This document shows positions 56,029-64,000 of a stretch of 64,000 bases of DNA, piece after piece (position 1 is the stretch's first letter; every line of letters starts with the position of its first letter). The translations under genes were made by a program, and so were the position numbers. Source of the stretch: Metalysinibacillus jejuensis (GTDB taxonomy: Bacteria; Bacillota; Bacilli; Bacillales_A; Planococcaceae); contig NZ_QAFW01000007.1 of assembly GCF_003057615.1 (NCBI RefSeq), positions 1-64,000 of the forward strand, written 5' to 3'. The notes beneath the pieces were generated by a model. It saw only the letters and a list, made by a program, of their open reading frames with translations, was not told where the DNA came from and ran no database searches.

Positions 56029-57147
56029 ATGAAAATTGGTGTTCCTAAGGAATTAAAAAATAATGAAAATCGTGTGGCGATGACGCCGGCTGGTGTCGTG
56101 ACACTTGTATCAAATGGACATGAGGTTTATATCGAAACGAATGCGGGGCTTGGCTCAGGCTTTAAAGATGAGGACTATAAAGAAGCGGGTGCACATATCG
56201 TAGCCACAGCTAAAGAAGCATGGGCACACGAAATGATTTTAAAAGTTAAAGAACCAATCGAAAGTGAGTATGACTATTTCTTTGAAGGTCAAATTTTATT
56301 CACGTACTTACATTTAGCAGCAGAACCGAAGCTAACGCAAACATTATTAGATAAAAAAGTAGTAGGCATTGCATATGAGACGGTACAATTGCCAAACAAT
56401 ACTTTACCGCTACTTACACCGATGAGCGAGGTTGCAGGTAAAATGGCAACGCAAATTGGCGCACAATTTTTAGAAAATATTCACGGGGGCCGTGGTATTT
56501 TATTAGGTGGTGTTTCAGGTGTACAGCGTGGTCGCGTAACGGTTATTGGTGGCGGGATTGCAGGTACAAATGCCGTTAAGACAGCTGTAGGTATGGGTGC
56601 GGACGTAACAGTGCTTGATTTAAACCCAGAGCGTTTACGTCAGTTAGAAGACGTATTTGGTCGCGAAGTACAAACGTTAATGTCTAATCCTTACAATATT
56701 GCAGAGTCCGTTAAGCGCTCAGATTTAGTAGTTGGCGCCGTACTAATCCCTGGTGCCCGTGCACCAAAATTAGTAACGGAAGCAATGGTTAAGGAAATGC
56801 AGGAAGGTTCAGTAGTAATTGATATTGCGATTGACCAAGGTGGTATTTTTGAAACATCAGACCGCGTAACAACACATGATGAGCCAACGTATGTCAAACA
56901 TGGTGTTGTACACTACGCAGTAGCTAATATGCCTGGCGCAGTGCCACGTACATCAACTGTAGCTTTAACAAACAATACGGTAATGTATGCACTTCAAATT
57001 GCAAACAAGGGCTTTAAAAAGGCTTGCTTGGACAATGAAGCGTTACGTAAAGGGATTAATACATTAGCGGGGCATGTTGTGTTTAAGGGTGTAGCTGATG
57101 CGTTTGAATTACCGTGTGCAGACGTGATGACATTATTAAATGATTGA
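56029..57147 (+). CDS. ald: Alanine dehydrogenase
   Basis: A 372-residue NAD enzyme that converts L-alanine to pyruvate and ammonia. The N-terminus [20 protein letters not shown] is typical; substrate residues are in LKVKEPI and FTYLHLA; the NAD loop is [26 protein letters not shown] places the start at ATG 56029; an ATG eight codons earlier lies before it. Monocistronic. Confidence 0.95.
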   Translation: MKIGVPKELKNNENRVAMTPAGVVTLVSNGHEVYIETNAGLGSGFKDEDYKEAGAHIVATAKEAWAHEMILKVKEPIESEYDYFFEGQILFTYLHLAAEPKLTQTLLDKKVVGIAYETVQLPNNTLPLLTPMSEVAGKMATQIGAQFLENIHGGRGILLGGVSGVQRGRVTVIGGGIAGTNAVKTAVGMGADVTVLDLNPERLRQLEDVFGREVQTLMSNPYNIAESVKRSDLVVGAVLIPGARAPKLVTEAMVKEMQEGSVVIDIAIDQGGIFETSDRVTTHDEPTYVKHGVVHYAVANMPGAVPRTSTVALTNNTVMYALQIANKGFKKACLDNEALRKGINTLAGHVVFKGVADAFELPCADVMTLLND

Positions 57148-57183
57148 TGGAAAGAAGCATAGCTATAACTAGTTTAGCGTCGA

Positions 57184-57217
57184 AAAAGAGAACTTGAGCG
57201 CGCTCAAGTTCTCTTTT
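57184..57217. terminator. Bidirectional terminator between ald and the M24 peptidase gene
   Basis: A 34-base perfect palindrome, AAAAGAGAACTTGAGCG and its complement, with Ts on both sides. Confidence 0.9.
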
Positions 57218-57271
57218 GTCATGTATAAAATTAATATCTTTTTAAGTTAATGATAGTTCATTTACTGCTTG

Positions 57272-58348
57272 TTAGACGATTGTAAGTTGTTTAGGGAATT
57301 TTGTTAATACTTCTACACCTGTTGCAGTAACTACGACGTCATCTTCAATACGAACGCCTGTCACATCCCCTTTATAAATACCTGGTTCAATAGTAAAGAC
57401 CATATTTTCTTCCAATTGCATCGTATTCGAACCGCTAATATCAGGGAACTCATGGACAGAAATACCAAGACCATGGCCTAGACGGTGAGGGAAGAAATCG
57501 CCATAACCTGCATTAGCAATAATAGTGCGTGCTGTTTGATCAAGGTGAGCTGCAGTTACGCCAGGCTTAATTTCAGCGATGGCTTTTTCGTTAGCCGCAA
57601 GTACCGTCGCATAAATATCTTTTTGCGCTTCATTTGGCTCGCCAAAAGCGACAGTACGTGTAATATCTGAACAATAACCTTCATAGATAACGCCAAGGTC
57701 AAATAACACCATATCCCCTTTCTGCACTTTATTATGCCCCGGGATGCCATGAGGAGAAGCAGAATTTGTACCTGTTAGTACCATCGTGCTAAATGACATT
57801 TCATAGCCTTTGTTTTTAACCGCTGCTTCAATCTCTCCTAAAATTTCTAATTCTGTTTTGCCTTCAGCGATGGCTTCAACACCGACTTGTACAGCAAAAT
57901 CGGCAAGCTTAGCTGCTTGACGTAATTTTTCTAACTCGTCGTGGCTTTTGATAACGCGTAAATGGTTCATTTTATCATCAAAGCTCGTAATGGCTTGTGC
58001 AGTAAAATGTGAGACTAAGTTTTCATAACGCGCTACGTTTAAATGATGTTTTTCAATAGCGATAGTTTGGACACCACGCGCTTTTAAAGCTTGTGCTAAT
58101 ACATCCATTGAATTTTGAGTGTCGTAATAACCTATAACATTGTCAAAGTTCGAGGCACGTTTAGCGTCTGGTACTTCCATTTGCGGACAGATGATAAGAG
58201 GTTCGCCTTCTTTGAAGTAAACGGTTGCTAATAAACGTTCGTGTGGGTCGCTGTCAAAGCCTGTTAAATAAAAAACATTTTCAGGCGTAGTGATAATAGC
58301 CGCATCTGTTTGCTGTTGTTGTAAATAAGTTTGAATGTTAAGTTGCAT
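57272..58348 (-). CDS. pepQ: M24-family Xaa-Pro dipeptidase
   Basis: A 358-residue creatinase-fold peptidase that cleaves X-Pro bonds. The N-terminal creatinase domain (1-125) has FYLTGFDSDPHER. Metal ligands in the catalytic domain are Asp in LFDLGVIYEGYCSDITRT, His in HRLGHGLGISVHE, Glu in FTIEPGIY and Glu in GVRIEDDV. AGGAGG precedes the ATG. The symbol is by family; B. subtilis has several paralogues (YkvY, YqhT). Confidence 0.85.
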   Translation of the reverse strand: MQLNIQTYLQQQQTDAAIITTPENVFYLTGFDSDPHERLLATVYFKEGEPLIICPQMEVPDAKRASNFDNVIGYYDTQNSMDVLAQALKARGVQTIAIEKHHLNVARYENLVSHFTAQAITSFDDKMNHLRVIKSHDELEKLRQAAKLADFAVQVGVEAIAEGKTELEILGEIEAAVKNKGYEMSFSTMVLTGTNSASPHGIPGHNKVQKGDMVLFDLGVIYEGYCSDITRTVAFGEPNEAQKDIYATVLAANEKAIAEIKPGVTAAHLDQTARTIIANAGYGDFFPHRLGHGLGISVHEFPDISGSNTMQLEENMVFTIEPGIYKGDVTGVRIEDDVVVTATGVEVLTKFPKQLTIV

Positions 58349-58460
58349 GAAAAAACCTCCTGATGAAATATACTACATATACAAGGATAGCAAAAATAGA
58401 AGGATTTTTGCGAAAAATAACGAATATAAGGGTATAGGATACATTGAGGAGGAATAGCTT

Positions 58461-59141
58461 ATGCAAATTACGTATCATGGACATTCTGTAGTAAAAATTG
58501 TAACAAACGGTAAGACCATTCTTATTGATCCTTTCATTACAGGTAACGAACTTTGTGATTTACAAGTGGCGCAAGAAAAGCCGGACTATATTTTAATCAC
58601 ACACGGTCATAACGATCATGTAGGTGATACCGTGCAGCTCGCTAAACAAAGTGGTGCTACAGTTGTAGGCTCTCATGAATTAGCTACTTGGCTAGGGGCG
58701 CAAGGATTAACGACACATGGTATGAATATCGGTGGTGCCAAGGACTTTGATTTTGGTAAGGTGACATATACCCAAGCCTTCCATAGCTCATCTTATATTA
58801 CAGAAAACAACGATATTATTTATATGGGAATGCCAATGGGAATTGTGCTTGAAATCGAAGGAGTAACCATTTATCATGCAGGCGATACGGCTTTATTTAG
58901 TGATATGAAACTGATTGCTAATAAGCATGCGATTGATGTAGCTTTCTTACCAATTGGAGATAATTTTACGATGGGAATTGAAGATGCTGCACTTGCTGTG
59001 AAGTGGCTACAACCTAAAACCGTCGTACCTATTCATTTTAATACTTTCCCACCTATCCAACAAAATCCACAGCAATTTGCCGATTTAGTGCAAGATGCAA
59101 ATGTACAAATCGTACAACCAGGCGGTACTGTTACATTTTAA
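58461..59141 (+). CDS. ytkL: UPF0173 metal-dependent hydrolase YtkL
   Basis: A 226-residue MBL-fold protein with the zinc motif [12 protein letters not shown], later His in AFHSSS, Asp in YHAGDTALF and His in VPIHFNT. The substrate is unknown. GAGGAGG precedes the ATG. Its position before ytoI matches B. subtilis. Confidence 0.9.
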   Translation: MQITYHGHSVVKIVTNGKTILIDPFITGNELCDLQVAQEKPDYILITHGHNDHVGDTVQLAKQSGATVVGSHELATWLGAQGLTTHGMNIGGAKDFDFGKVTYTQAFHSSSYITENNDIIYMGMPMGIVLEIEGVTIYHAGDTALFSDMKLIANKHAIDVAFLPIGDNFTMGIEDAALAVKWLQPKTVVPIHFNTFPPIQQNPQQFADLVQDANVQIVQPGGTVTF

Positions 59142-59148
59142 AAAAGTG

Positions 59149-59187
59149 AAAAACATCTTCTGTTTCATTGAGATAGAAGGTGTTTTT
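59149..59187 (+). terminator. Terminator of ytkL
   Basis: AAAAACATCTTCT (59149-59161) pairs with AGAAGGTGTTTTT (59175-59187) with one G-U. Confidence 0.8.
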
Positions 59188-59319
59188 GTAGTTATGGCAA
59201 TGATTAAAGATAAAGTAACAAAACTGTTATAGCACGCTAGCAAAGAATTGTACTACAAATCTAGCACAAATATGGTACACTGAAGGCATAGAAAAACAGC
59301 TAGAGAAACAGGTGATAAT

Positions 59320-60627
59320 ATGTCCACAAAACATGAGAAAATTTTGCGTTATATCGAGTCTTTACCCGTAGGTGATAAAATTTCTGTTCGTCAAATTGCT
59401 AAGGAAATGGCAGTGAGTGAAGGGACAGCTTATCGTGCGATTAAAGAGGCTGAAAATCGCCGTCTCGTAAGTTCCATCGAACGCGTAGGAACGATACGTA
59501 TCGAAAAAAAGAAAAAAGAAAATATTGAGCGACTAACATTTGCTGAAATCGTTAATATTATCGATGGGCAAGTATTAGGCGGTAAAGGCGGCCTACATAA
59601 AACCTTAACGAAGTTTGTTATCGGTGCTATGCAGCTAGAAGATATGATGCGTTATACGGATGCTGGCAGTTTGCTTATTGTAGGTAACCGTTTTAAAGCA
59701 CATGAAAATGCGCTGACAGCGGGGGCTGCAGTATTAATTACTGGTGGCTTTGATACGACAGAGGAAAATAAAAAATTGGCGGATGATTTAGAGTTGCCAA
59801 TTATTACGACAAGCTATGATACTTTTACCGTCGCAACGATGATTAACCGTGCGATTTATGACCAACTTATTAAAAAAGATATTTTATTTATCGAGGATAT
59901 TTACGTCCCGATTGATGAAACAAAAGTATTGCAAACATCGCAAACGTTAGCAGATTTCAAACGTGAAAATGAACGTACGACACATGGTGCTTATCCGGTA
60001 GTGACGACTAAAAAAAAATTGGTAGGGATGATTACCGTAAAAGACGTCATTGGTCGACCAGAAGAAGAGCTTATTGAGAAAGTAATGACGAAAAATCCAA
60101 TCGCTGGATCAATGAAAATGAGTGTAGCGTCAGCGAGTCATTTAATGATTTGGGAAGGCATTGATTTACTGCCTGTAGTAGATGATGATAATGTGCTACA
60201 AGGTGTAATTAGTCGTCAAGACGTATTAAAAGCGCTTCAGCTAGCGCAACGTCAGCCACAACAAGGCGAAACGATTGATGATTTAATTAAAAATGAGATT
60301 AAAGTGTTAAGCGATGAAGCGCTACAAGTCGAGTTTAAAGTAACCCCGCAAATGACCAATCAATTTGGCGCTATTTCGTACGGTGCATTTACAACCTTAC
60401 TAACCGAGGCAGGAGCATTTGCTTTAAAGCGTCGTAAACGCGGTGATGCTGTAGCAGAAAATATGACAATTTACTTTATGAAGCCTGTGCAAATGGACAG
60501 CATTTTAACGGTGAAGCCCGTTATCTTAGATATGAGCCGAAAATTTGTTAAAATGGACTTTGAAGTGTATAACCAAACGACATTAGTAGGTAAGGCGATG
60601 ATTACTTTCCAACTACTGGAGCGATAA
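59320..60627 (+). CDS. ytoI: YtoI: HTH, DRTGG, CBS and hot-dog domain protein
   Basis: A 435-residue cytosolic regulator-like protein. An N-terminal winged HTH (PVGDKISVRQIAKEMAVSEGTAYRAI) is followed by a DRTGG domain (about 75-185), a CBS pair (190-310) and a hot-dog thioesterase-like domain (325-435). The mix suggests a nucleotide-sensing DNA-binding protein with acyl-CoA linked output. B. subtilis YtoI has the same order; function unknown. Start behind ACAGGTGAT. Confidence 0.88.
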   Translation: MSTKHEKILRYIESLPVGDKISVRQIAKEMAVSEGTAYRAIKEAENRRLVSSIERVGTIRIEKKKKENIERLTFAEIVNIIDGQVLGGKGGLHKTLTKFVIGAMQLEDMMRYTDAGSLLIVGNRFKAHENALTAGAAVLITGGFDTTEENKKLADDLELPIITTSYDTFTVATMINRAIYDQLIKKDILFIEDIYVPIDETKVLQTSQTLADFKRENERTTHGAYPVVTTKKKLVGMITVKDVIGRPEEELIEKVMTKNPIAGSMKMSVASASHLMIWEGIDLLPVVDDDNVLQGVISRQDVLKALQLAQRQPQQGETIDDLIKNEIKVLSDEALQVEFKVTPQMTNQFGAISYGAFTTLLTEAGAFALKRRKRGDAVAENMTIYFMKPVQMDSILTVKPVILDMSRKFVKMDFEVYNQTTLVGKAMITFQLLER

Positions 60628-60652
60628 AAAAAGAGTGTAGCATGCTACACTC
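60625..60652. terminator. Terminator between ytoI and ytpI
   Basis: The perfect palindrome GAGTGTAGCATGCTACACTC (60633-60652) has a T run directly after it on the minus strand, and a less direct T-rich tail on the plus strand. It mainly ends ytpI. Confidence 0.8.
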
Positions 60653-60655
60653 CCT

Positions 60656-60970
60656 TTATTTTTTATTAAGCGCATGTTCCTCTTCAACGAATTGGCCATA
60701 GTGCTTCGCGCGTTTATAGTGTTCGAACCCTGTGCCAAACCCAACAAGTAAAAAGACAGCCGCTACTACGAAAGTAAGCGTATCAGGAAATAGCAGTGCA
60801 GAGTTAAGCCCAAATAGTACGATAAAGGCGGCGAGTGCAACGCCAGCTTTACTTTTATACCATTTTTTTGCTATAGGTAAAGAAGAGCGGAATTGCTTCG
60901 TTTTAAAATAAAAGTAGGCAACAAATGCCAATACAATTAACACGACAAATATAATATTAAGCGCATTCAA
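60656..60970 (-). CDS. ytpI: YtpI-family membrane protein
   Basis: A 104-residue membrane protein with three segments (about 3-22, 44-60, 65-82) and charged ends. Family of unknown function, restricted to Bacillales, next to nrnA. AGGAGG lies before the ATG. Divergent from nrnA. Confidence 0.8.
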   Translation of the reverse strand: MNALNIIFVVLIVLAFVAYFYFKTKQFRSSLPIAKKWYKSKAGVALAAFIVLFGLNSALLFPDTLTFVVAAVFLLVGFGTGFEHYKRAKHYGQFVEEEHALNKK

Positions 60971-61064
60971 TATGTGAAACCTCCTAGCTTATTGCTGACA
61001 TTATTGTAACGATTTTTGAGCAAAAAGGCTAATGGATTTTACGAAGCGCAAGGAGGAAGCCATT

Positions 61065-62000
61065 ATGCAACGACAAATCATCGACAAAATTGAACAATTC
61101 GACACGATTATTATTCATCGTCACGTACGCCCAGACCCAGATGCTTATGGCTCGCAAATGGGCTTGCAAAAATTAATTCAACATAATTATCCACATAAGC
61201 GCGTTTATGCTGTAGGTGAACATGACCAATCGCTAAGCTTTTTAGGCGAGCCCGACGTTATTGAAGATGCAACGTACGAAAATGCCCTAGTCATTGTGAC
61301 AGATACGGCAAATACAGAGCGTGTTGATGACGTACGTTATACAGAGGGAGCAACGTTAATAAAAATTGATCACCATCCGAATGATGATGTTTATGGCGAT
61401 ATCGTATGGGTAGATACAACAGCTAGCTCTGTGAGCGAGTTGATTTTCGATCTTTTTGAAGTAGGTGCTGCGACCAAGGCGTGGACGTTACCAGACGAAG
61501 GGGCTCGTTTATTATACGCAGGTATTGTTGGCGATACAGGGCGATTCCGTTACCCAAGTGCCACATTAAAAACATTTACAACAGCAGGGAAATTAATTAC
61601 GTATAATTTTGATCGAGAAGCGCTTTATAATGGTATGTATGAGTTGGAGCGTAACGTGCTACAATTGCAAGGTTATATTTATCAAAATTTTACAATGGAC
61701 GACAACGGAGCAGGGCGTATGGACATTACGCGCCAAGTGTTAGAAAAATTCAATGCCACAGCTTCCGAAGCTTCACTACTTGTGAGCGTGTTAGGAAATG
61801 TAAAAGGTATGAAGGCATGGGTAATGTTTATTGAAGAGGCAGATAGCATCCGTATTCGTTTACGTTCAAAAGGCCCGACAATTAATGGGCTAGCAAAGCA
61901 ATTTGGTGGTGGTGGTCACCCGCTAGCGGCTGGCGCAACAGCTACTACGTGGGCAGAAGCAGATGCTTCGTATCTTGCATTACAAAAAATTTGTCAATAA
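61065..62000 (+). CDS. nrnA: Oligoribonuclease / pAp phosphatase NrnA
   Basis: A 311-residue DHH-DHHA1 phosphoesterase that degrades nanoRNA and 3'-phosphoadenosine 5'-phosphate. Motifs: HRHVRPDPDAYGSQMG, IVTDTAN, KIDHHPNDD (DHH), VGDTGRFRYPS, and the substrate loop FGGGGHPLAAGA. AAGGAGG marks ATG 61065, eleven codons inside the open frame. dnaE follows after 14 bases. Confidence 0.94.
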   Translation: MQRQIIDKIEQFDTIIIHRHVRPDPDAYGSQMGLQKLIQHNYPHKRVYAVGEHDQSLSFLGEPDVIEDATYENALVIVTDTANTERVDDVRYTEGATLIKIDHHPNDDVYGDIVWVDTTASSVSELIFDLFEVGAATKAWTLPDEGARLLYAGIVGDTGRFRYPSATLKTFTTAGKLITYNFDREALYNGMYELERNVLQLQGYIYQNFTMDDNGAGRMDITRQVLEKFNATASEASLLVSVLGNVKGMKAWVMFIEEADSIRIRLRSKGPTINGLAKQFGGGGHPLAAGATATTWAEADASYLALQKICQ

Positions 62001-62014
62001 GGAGGGGACAGTGA

Positions 62015-64000
62015 ATGGTCGTTTACTCACAAATTCGCACAAGTGATGACGTGTTGCAAAGTACGATCCGTTTAAGCGCACTTACTCCTTTTTTACAGCA
62101 ACAACAAGCAACAGCCTGTGCAATCGTAAACACTACGTTGCATGGGCTGTTGCCTTTTGCACAAGCTTGTCAGCAAGCAGGTGTACATGCTGTATTTGGA
62201 CTTGAAGTAGTTGTGCAATTTGCAGATGATAGTGAAGCGCCGCTCATCTTTTATGCAATGAATGAACAAGGCTACAGGAACTTATTGAAAATAACGAGTG
62301 CTGTCGAAACACAACAAGGGTATTTAAAATGGACATGGTTAAAAAGTTATCATCACGGCTGTTTATTAGCGCACCATAGTACAGAAAATCACTTACAACA
62401 ATTAGCAGCGTTAGCGCCAGACACCTTATATACGAGTATACCTAATACGCAAGGTATTCCTGTGATTTTACATTATCCTGTGCGCTATTTATATCCGCAA
62501 CAAGCTTATAGTTATACAGTGGCACGTAAATTAGCTGGTGAAGACGTAACGGTGGAGCAAGCGCAGCGACTTTGTGCATATACAAAAGGAATGTGGCAAG
62601 ATTTTGATCAACAAGTGTGTGCGACTACGACTGCCATGTTAATGCGTTGCCAAGTAAGCATTCCAACCGGACACTATTTGCCGCGCTATAGTGATGTCGA
62701 CGACGCAAATGTTGCCTTAGCACAAATGGCACAGCAGTCGTTATGTAAAAGATTACAGGTGACAAATTTGCCGCCATCTTATGCTGAGCGGTTAGCTTAT
62801 GAGTTAGACGTGATACGTAAGATGGGTTTTTCTGATTATTTTTTAATTGTGGCTGACTTCATGCGCTATGCTCGAGAACAAAATATTTTAACAGGGCCAG
62901 GACGGGGGTCTTCTGCGAGCTCATTAGTTGCGTACGCTTTAGCTATTACACAAGTAGACCCTTTGCAGTACGGGCTACTATTTGAGCGCTTTTTAAATTA
63001 TGCACGTCAAACGCTACCTGATATTGATATTGATTTTGTTGATTCTAGACGTCAAGCTGTTATTCAATATGTGGCTGAAAAATATGGTCGGGCACATGTG
63101 GCACAAATTAGTACGACAGGTACGTTAGCAATGCGTGCTGCTGCGAGGGAAGTAGCACGTGCTATGTCGTTTGAAGGGCCCGTGCTCGAGCAAATTGCGA
63201 GTTTGTTACCACAGCGAGAAAGCACTTTACAACAAGCGTATGATGCTAGCCCAAATTTACGGCAATTTGTCGCGCAAAGTGAAAAGCATCAGCTATGGTG
63301 GCGTACAGCCTGTGAGCTAGAAGGGTTACCACGTAACCGCTCTATCCATGCTGCGGGTATCGTACTCTCTCCTAAACCTCTCGTTGAGCTTGTACCAATC
63401 GAACAAGGCAATGATCAACTATTTGCGACACAATGGCCAATGCAAGAAGTAGAAGCTGTGGGCTTACTGAAGATTGACTTTTTAGGGTTGCGAAACTTAA
63501 CCATTTTAGCGCAAATCCGCTGGTTATATTACCAACAGTATAAACAGTGGTTAGACTTAACACAGTTACCGCTTGATGATGAAGCGACGTTTGCTTTATT
63601 GCAAAGCGGTGATACGACAGGTATTTTCCAATTAGAGTCTTTAGGGATGCGAGAGGCACTGCGTGTAATTGAGCCGACACGATTTTTAGATATCGTAGCG
63701 GTCAGTGCGCTTTATCGTCCGGGACCTATGGCGTTTATTCCAGTATATGCGAAACGAAAAAAAGGACAGGAAGAGGTAGAAATGCCTCACCCTGATCTTG
63801 CTCCTATTTTAAAGGAAACGTACGGTGTTATCGTTTACCAAGAGCAAATTTTACAAATTGCTACAACATTTGCAGGCATGACATTAGGAGAAGCGGATAT
63901 TTTACGTCGGGCAATTAGTAAAAAGGACGGCGCAAAGTTACAGCAAGAGCGTGTCCACTTTATTGAAGGTGCATTACGCAAAGGCTATGACGAGACTACG
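62015..64000 (+). CDS. dnaE: DNA polymerase III alpha subunit DnaE (partial, 3' end outside window)
   Basis: 662 codons are present and the frame runs off the window. GGAGGGG precedes the ATG. Palm-domain landmarks are intact: GPGRGSSASS (from 294) and PDIDIDF with catalytic aspartates 336 and 338, then KIDFLGLRNL, GDTTGIFQLES and YRPGPM. This is the DnaE, not PolC, type that extends RNA primers in Bacillota. The N-terminal PHP domain is degenerate: the usual VHxxYS and LTDH metal motifs read YSQIRTSDDVL and IVNTTLHG, so it should not bind metals. Confidence 0.93.
   Translation, partial: MVVYSQIRTSDDVLQSTIRLSALTPFLQQQQATACAIVNTTLHGLLPFAQACQQAGVHAVFGLEVVVQFADDSEAPLIFYAMNEQGYRNLLKITSAVETQQGYLKWTWLKSYHHGCLLAHHSTENHLQQLAALAPDTLYTSIPNTQGIPVILHYPVRYLYPQQAYSYTVARKLAGEDVTVEQAQRLCAYTKGMWQDFDQQVCATTTAMLMRCQVSIPTGHYLPRYSDVDDANVALAQMAQQSLCKRLQVTNLPPSYAERLAYELDVIRKMGFSDYFLIVADFMRYAREQNILTGPGRGSSASSLVAYALAITQVDPLQYGLLFERFLNYARQTLPDIDIDFVDSRRQAVIQYVAEKYGRAHVAQISTTGTLAMRAAAREVARAMSFEGPVLEQIASLLPQRESTLQQAYDASPNLRQFVAQSEKHQLWWRTACELEGLPRNRSIHAAGIVLSPKPLVELVPIEQGNDQLFATQWPMQEVEAVGLLKIDFLGLRNLTILAQIRWLYYQQYKQWLDLTQLPLDDEATFALLQSGDTTGIFQLESLGMREALRVIEPTRFLDIVAVSALYRPGPMAFIPVYAKRKKGQEEVEMPHPDLAPILKETYGVIVYQEQILQIATTFAGMTLGEADILRRAISKKDGAKLQQERVHFIEGALRKGYDETT

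Overview
The window reads as chromosomal DNA of a low-GC Bacillota, order Bacillales, most like the Planococcaceae/Caryophanaceae (Kurthia, Lysinibacillus and relatives). The gene order follows the Bacillus subtilis ytfP/ytgP to dnaE segment (ytpQ-ytpR-sftA-murC-ytxG-ytxH, aroA-ccpA-acuCBA/acsA, tyrS-rpsD-dgcP-msrC-hisJ-ezrA-nifZ-thiI-sppA-yteJ-tpx-ytxK, then ytkL-ytoI-ytpI-nrnA-dnaE). Strong purine-rich Shine-Dalgarno sites, several TTG starts, a tyrosyl T-box and many hairpin-plus-T terminators agree with this. The genus cannot be fixed by eye. Sporulation and motility genes that sit at these points in B. subtilis (ytrH/ytrI between nrnA and dnaE; motP/motS next to ccpA) are absent here.

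Layout. 1-8.4 kb: tail of an unknown gene, an MMPL exporter, an OFA-family MFS carrier behind a cre-like site, a flavoprotein (ytfP), a MurJ-type flippase (ytgP), an rRNA pseudouridine synthase and the small HTH protein YtzE. 8.7-18.3 kb: dipeptidase PepV with D-amino-acid transaminase, a NERD-like protein, trmB, lactonase-like YtnP, a LysM-3D cell-wall protein behind a perfect WalR box, M42 peptidase, DUF84 NTPase, ytpQ and ytpR. 18.4-25.9 kb: cell-envelope and division block: DNA translocase SftA carrying a 60-bp tandem repeat, murC, ytxG/ytxH, and a large FtsA-like actin-fold protein. 26-32.7 kb: aroA, ccpA, acuABC and acsA (acetate activation and its acetylation control, probably under CcpA).

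32.8-38.5 kb: argCJBD behind an ARG box; an IS3-family (IS150-type) element with intact orfA/orfB and a complete programmed -1 frameshift signal has landed in the loop of the argD terminator. 38.6-49.3 kb: class A PBP, T-box-tyrS, rpsD, the diguanylate cyclase DgcP, msrC, hisJ and the division regulator ezrA. 49.4-55.9 kb: nifZ-thiI-sppA-yteJ operon, tpx, ytxK and two usp paralogues where B. subtilis has ackA. 56-64 kb: alanine dehydrogenase, an M24 peptidase, ytkL, ytoI, ytpI, nrnA and the 5' two-thirds of dnaE, whose PHP domain has lost its metal-binding histidines.

Most of the window is conserved core genome. I found no CRISPR array, prophage, toxin-antitoxin or defence locus, and no tRNA or rRNA gene. 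The most notable items are the IS insertion and its control signals, the expanding repeat in sftA, the C-terminal extension of the FtsA-like protein, the degenerate DnaE PHP domain, and several clean operator palindromes.
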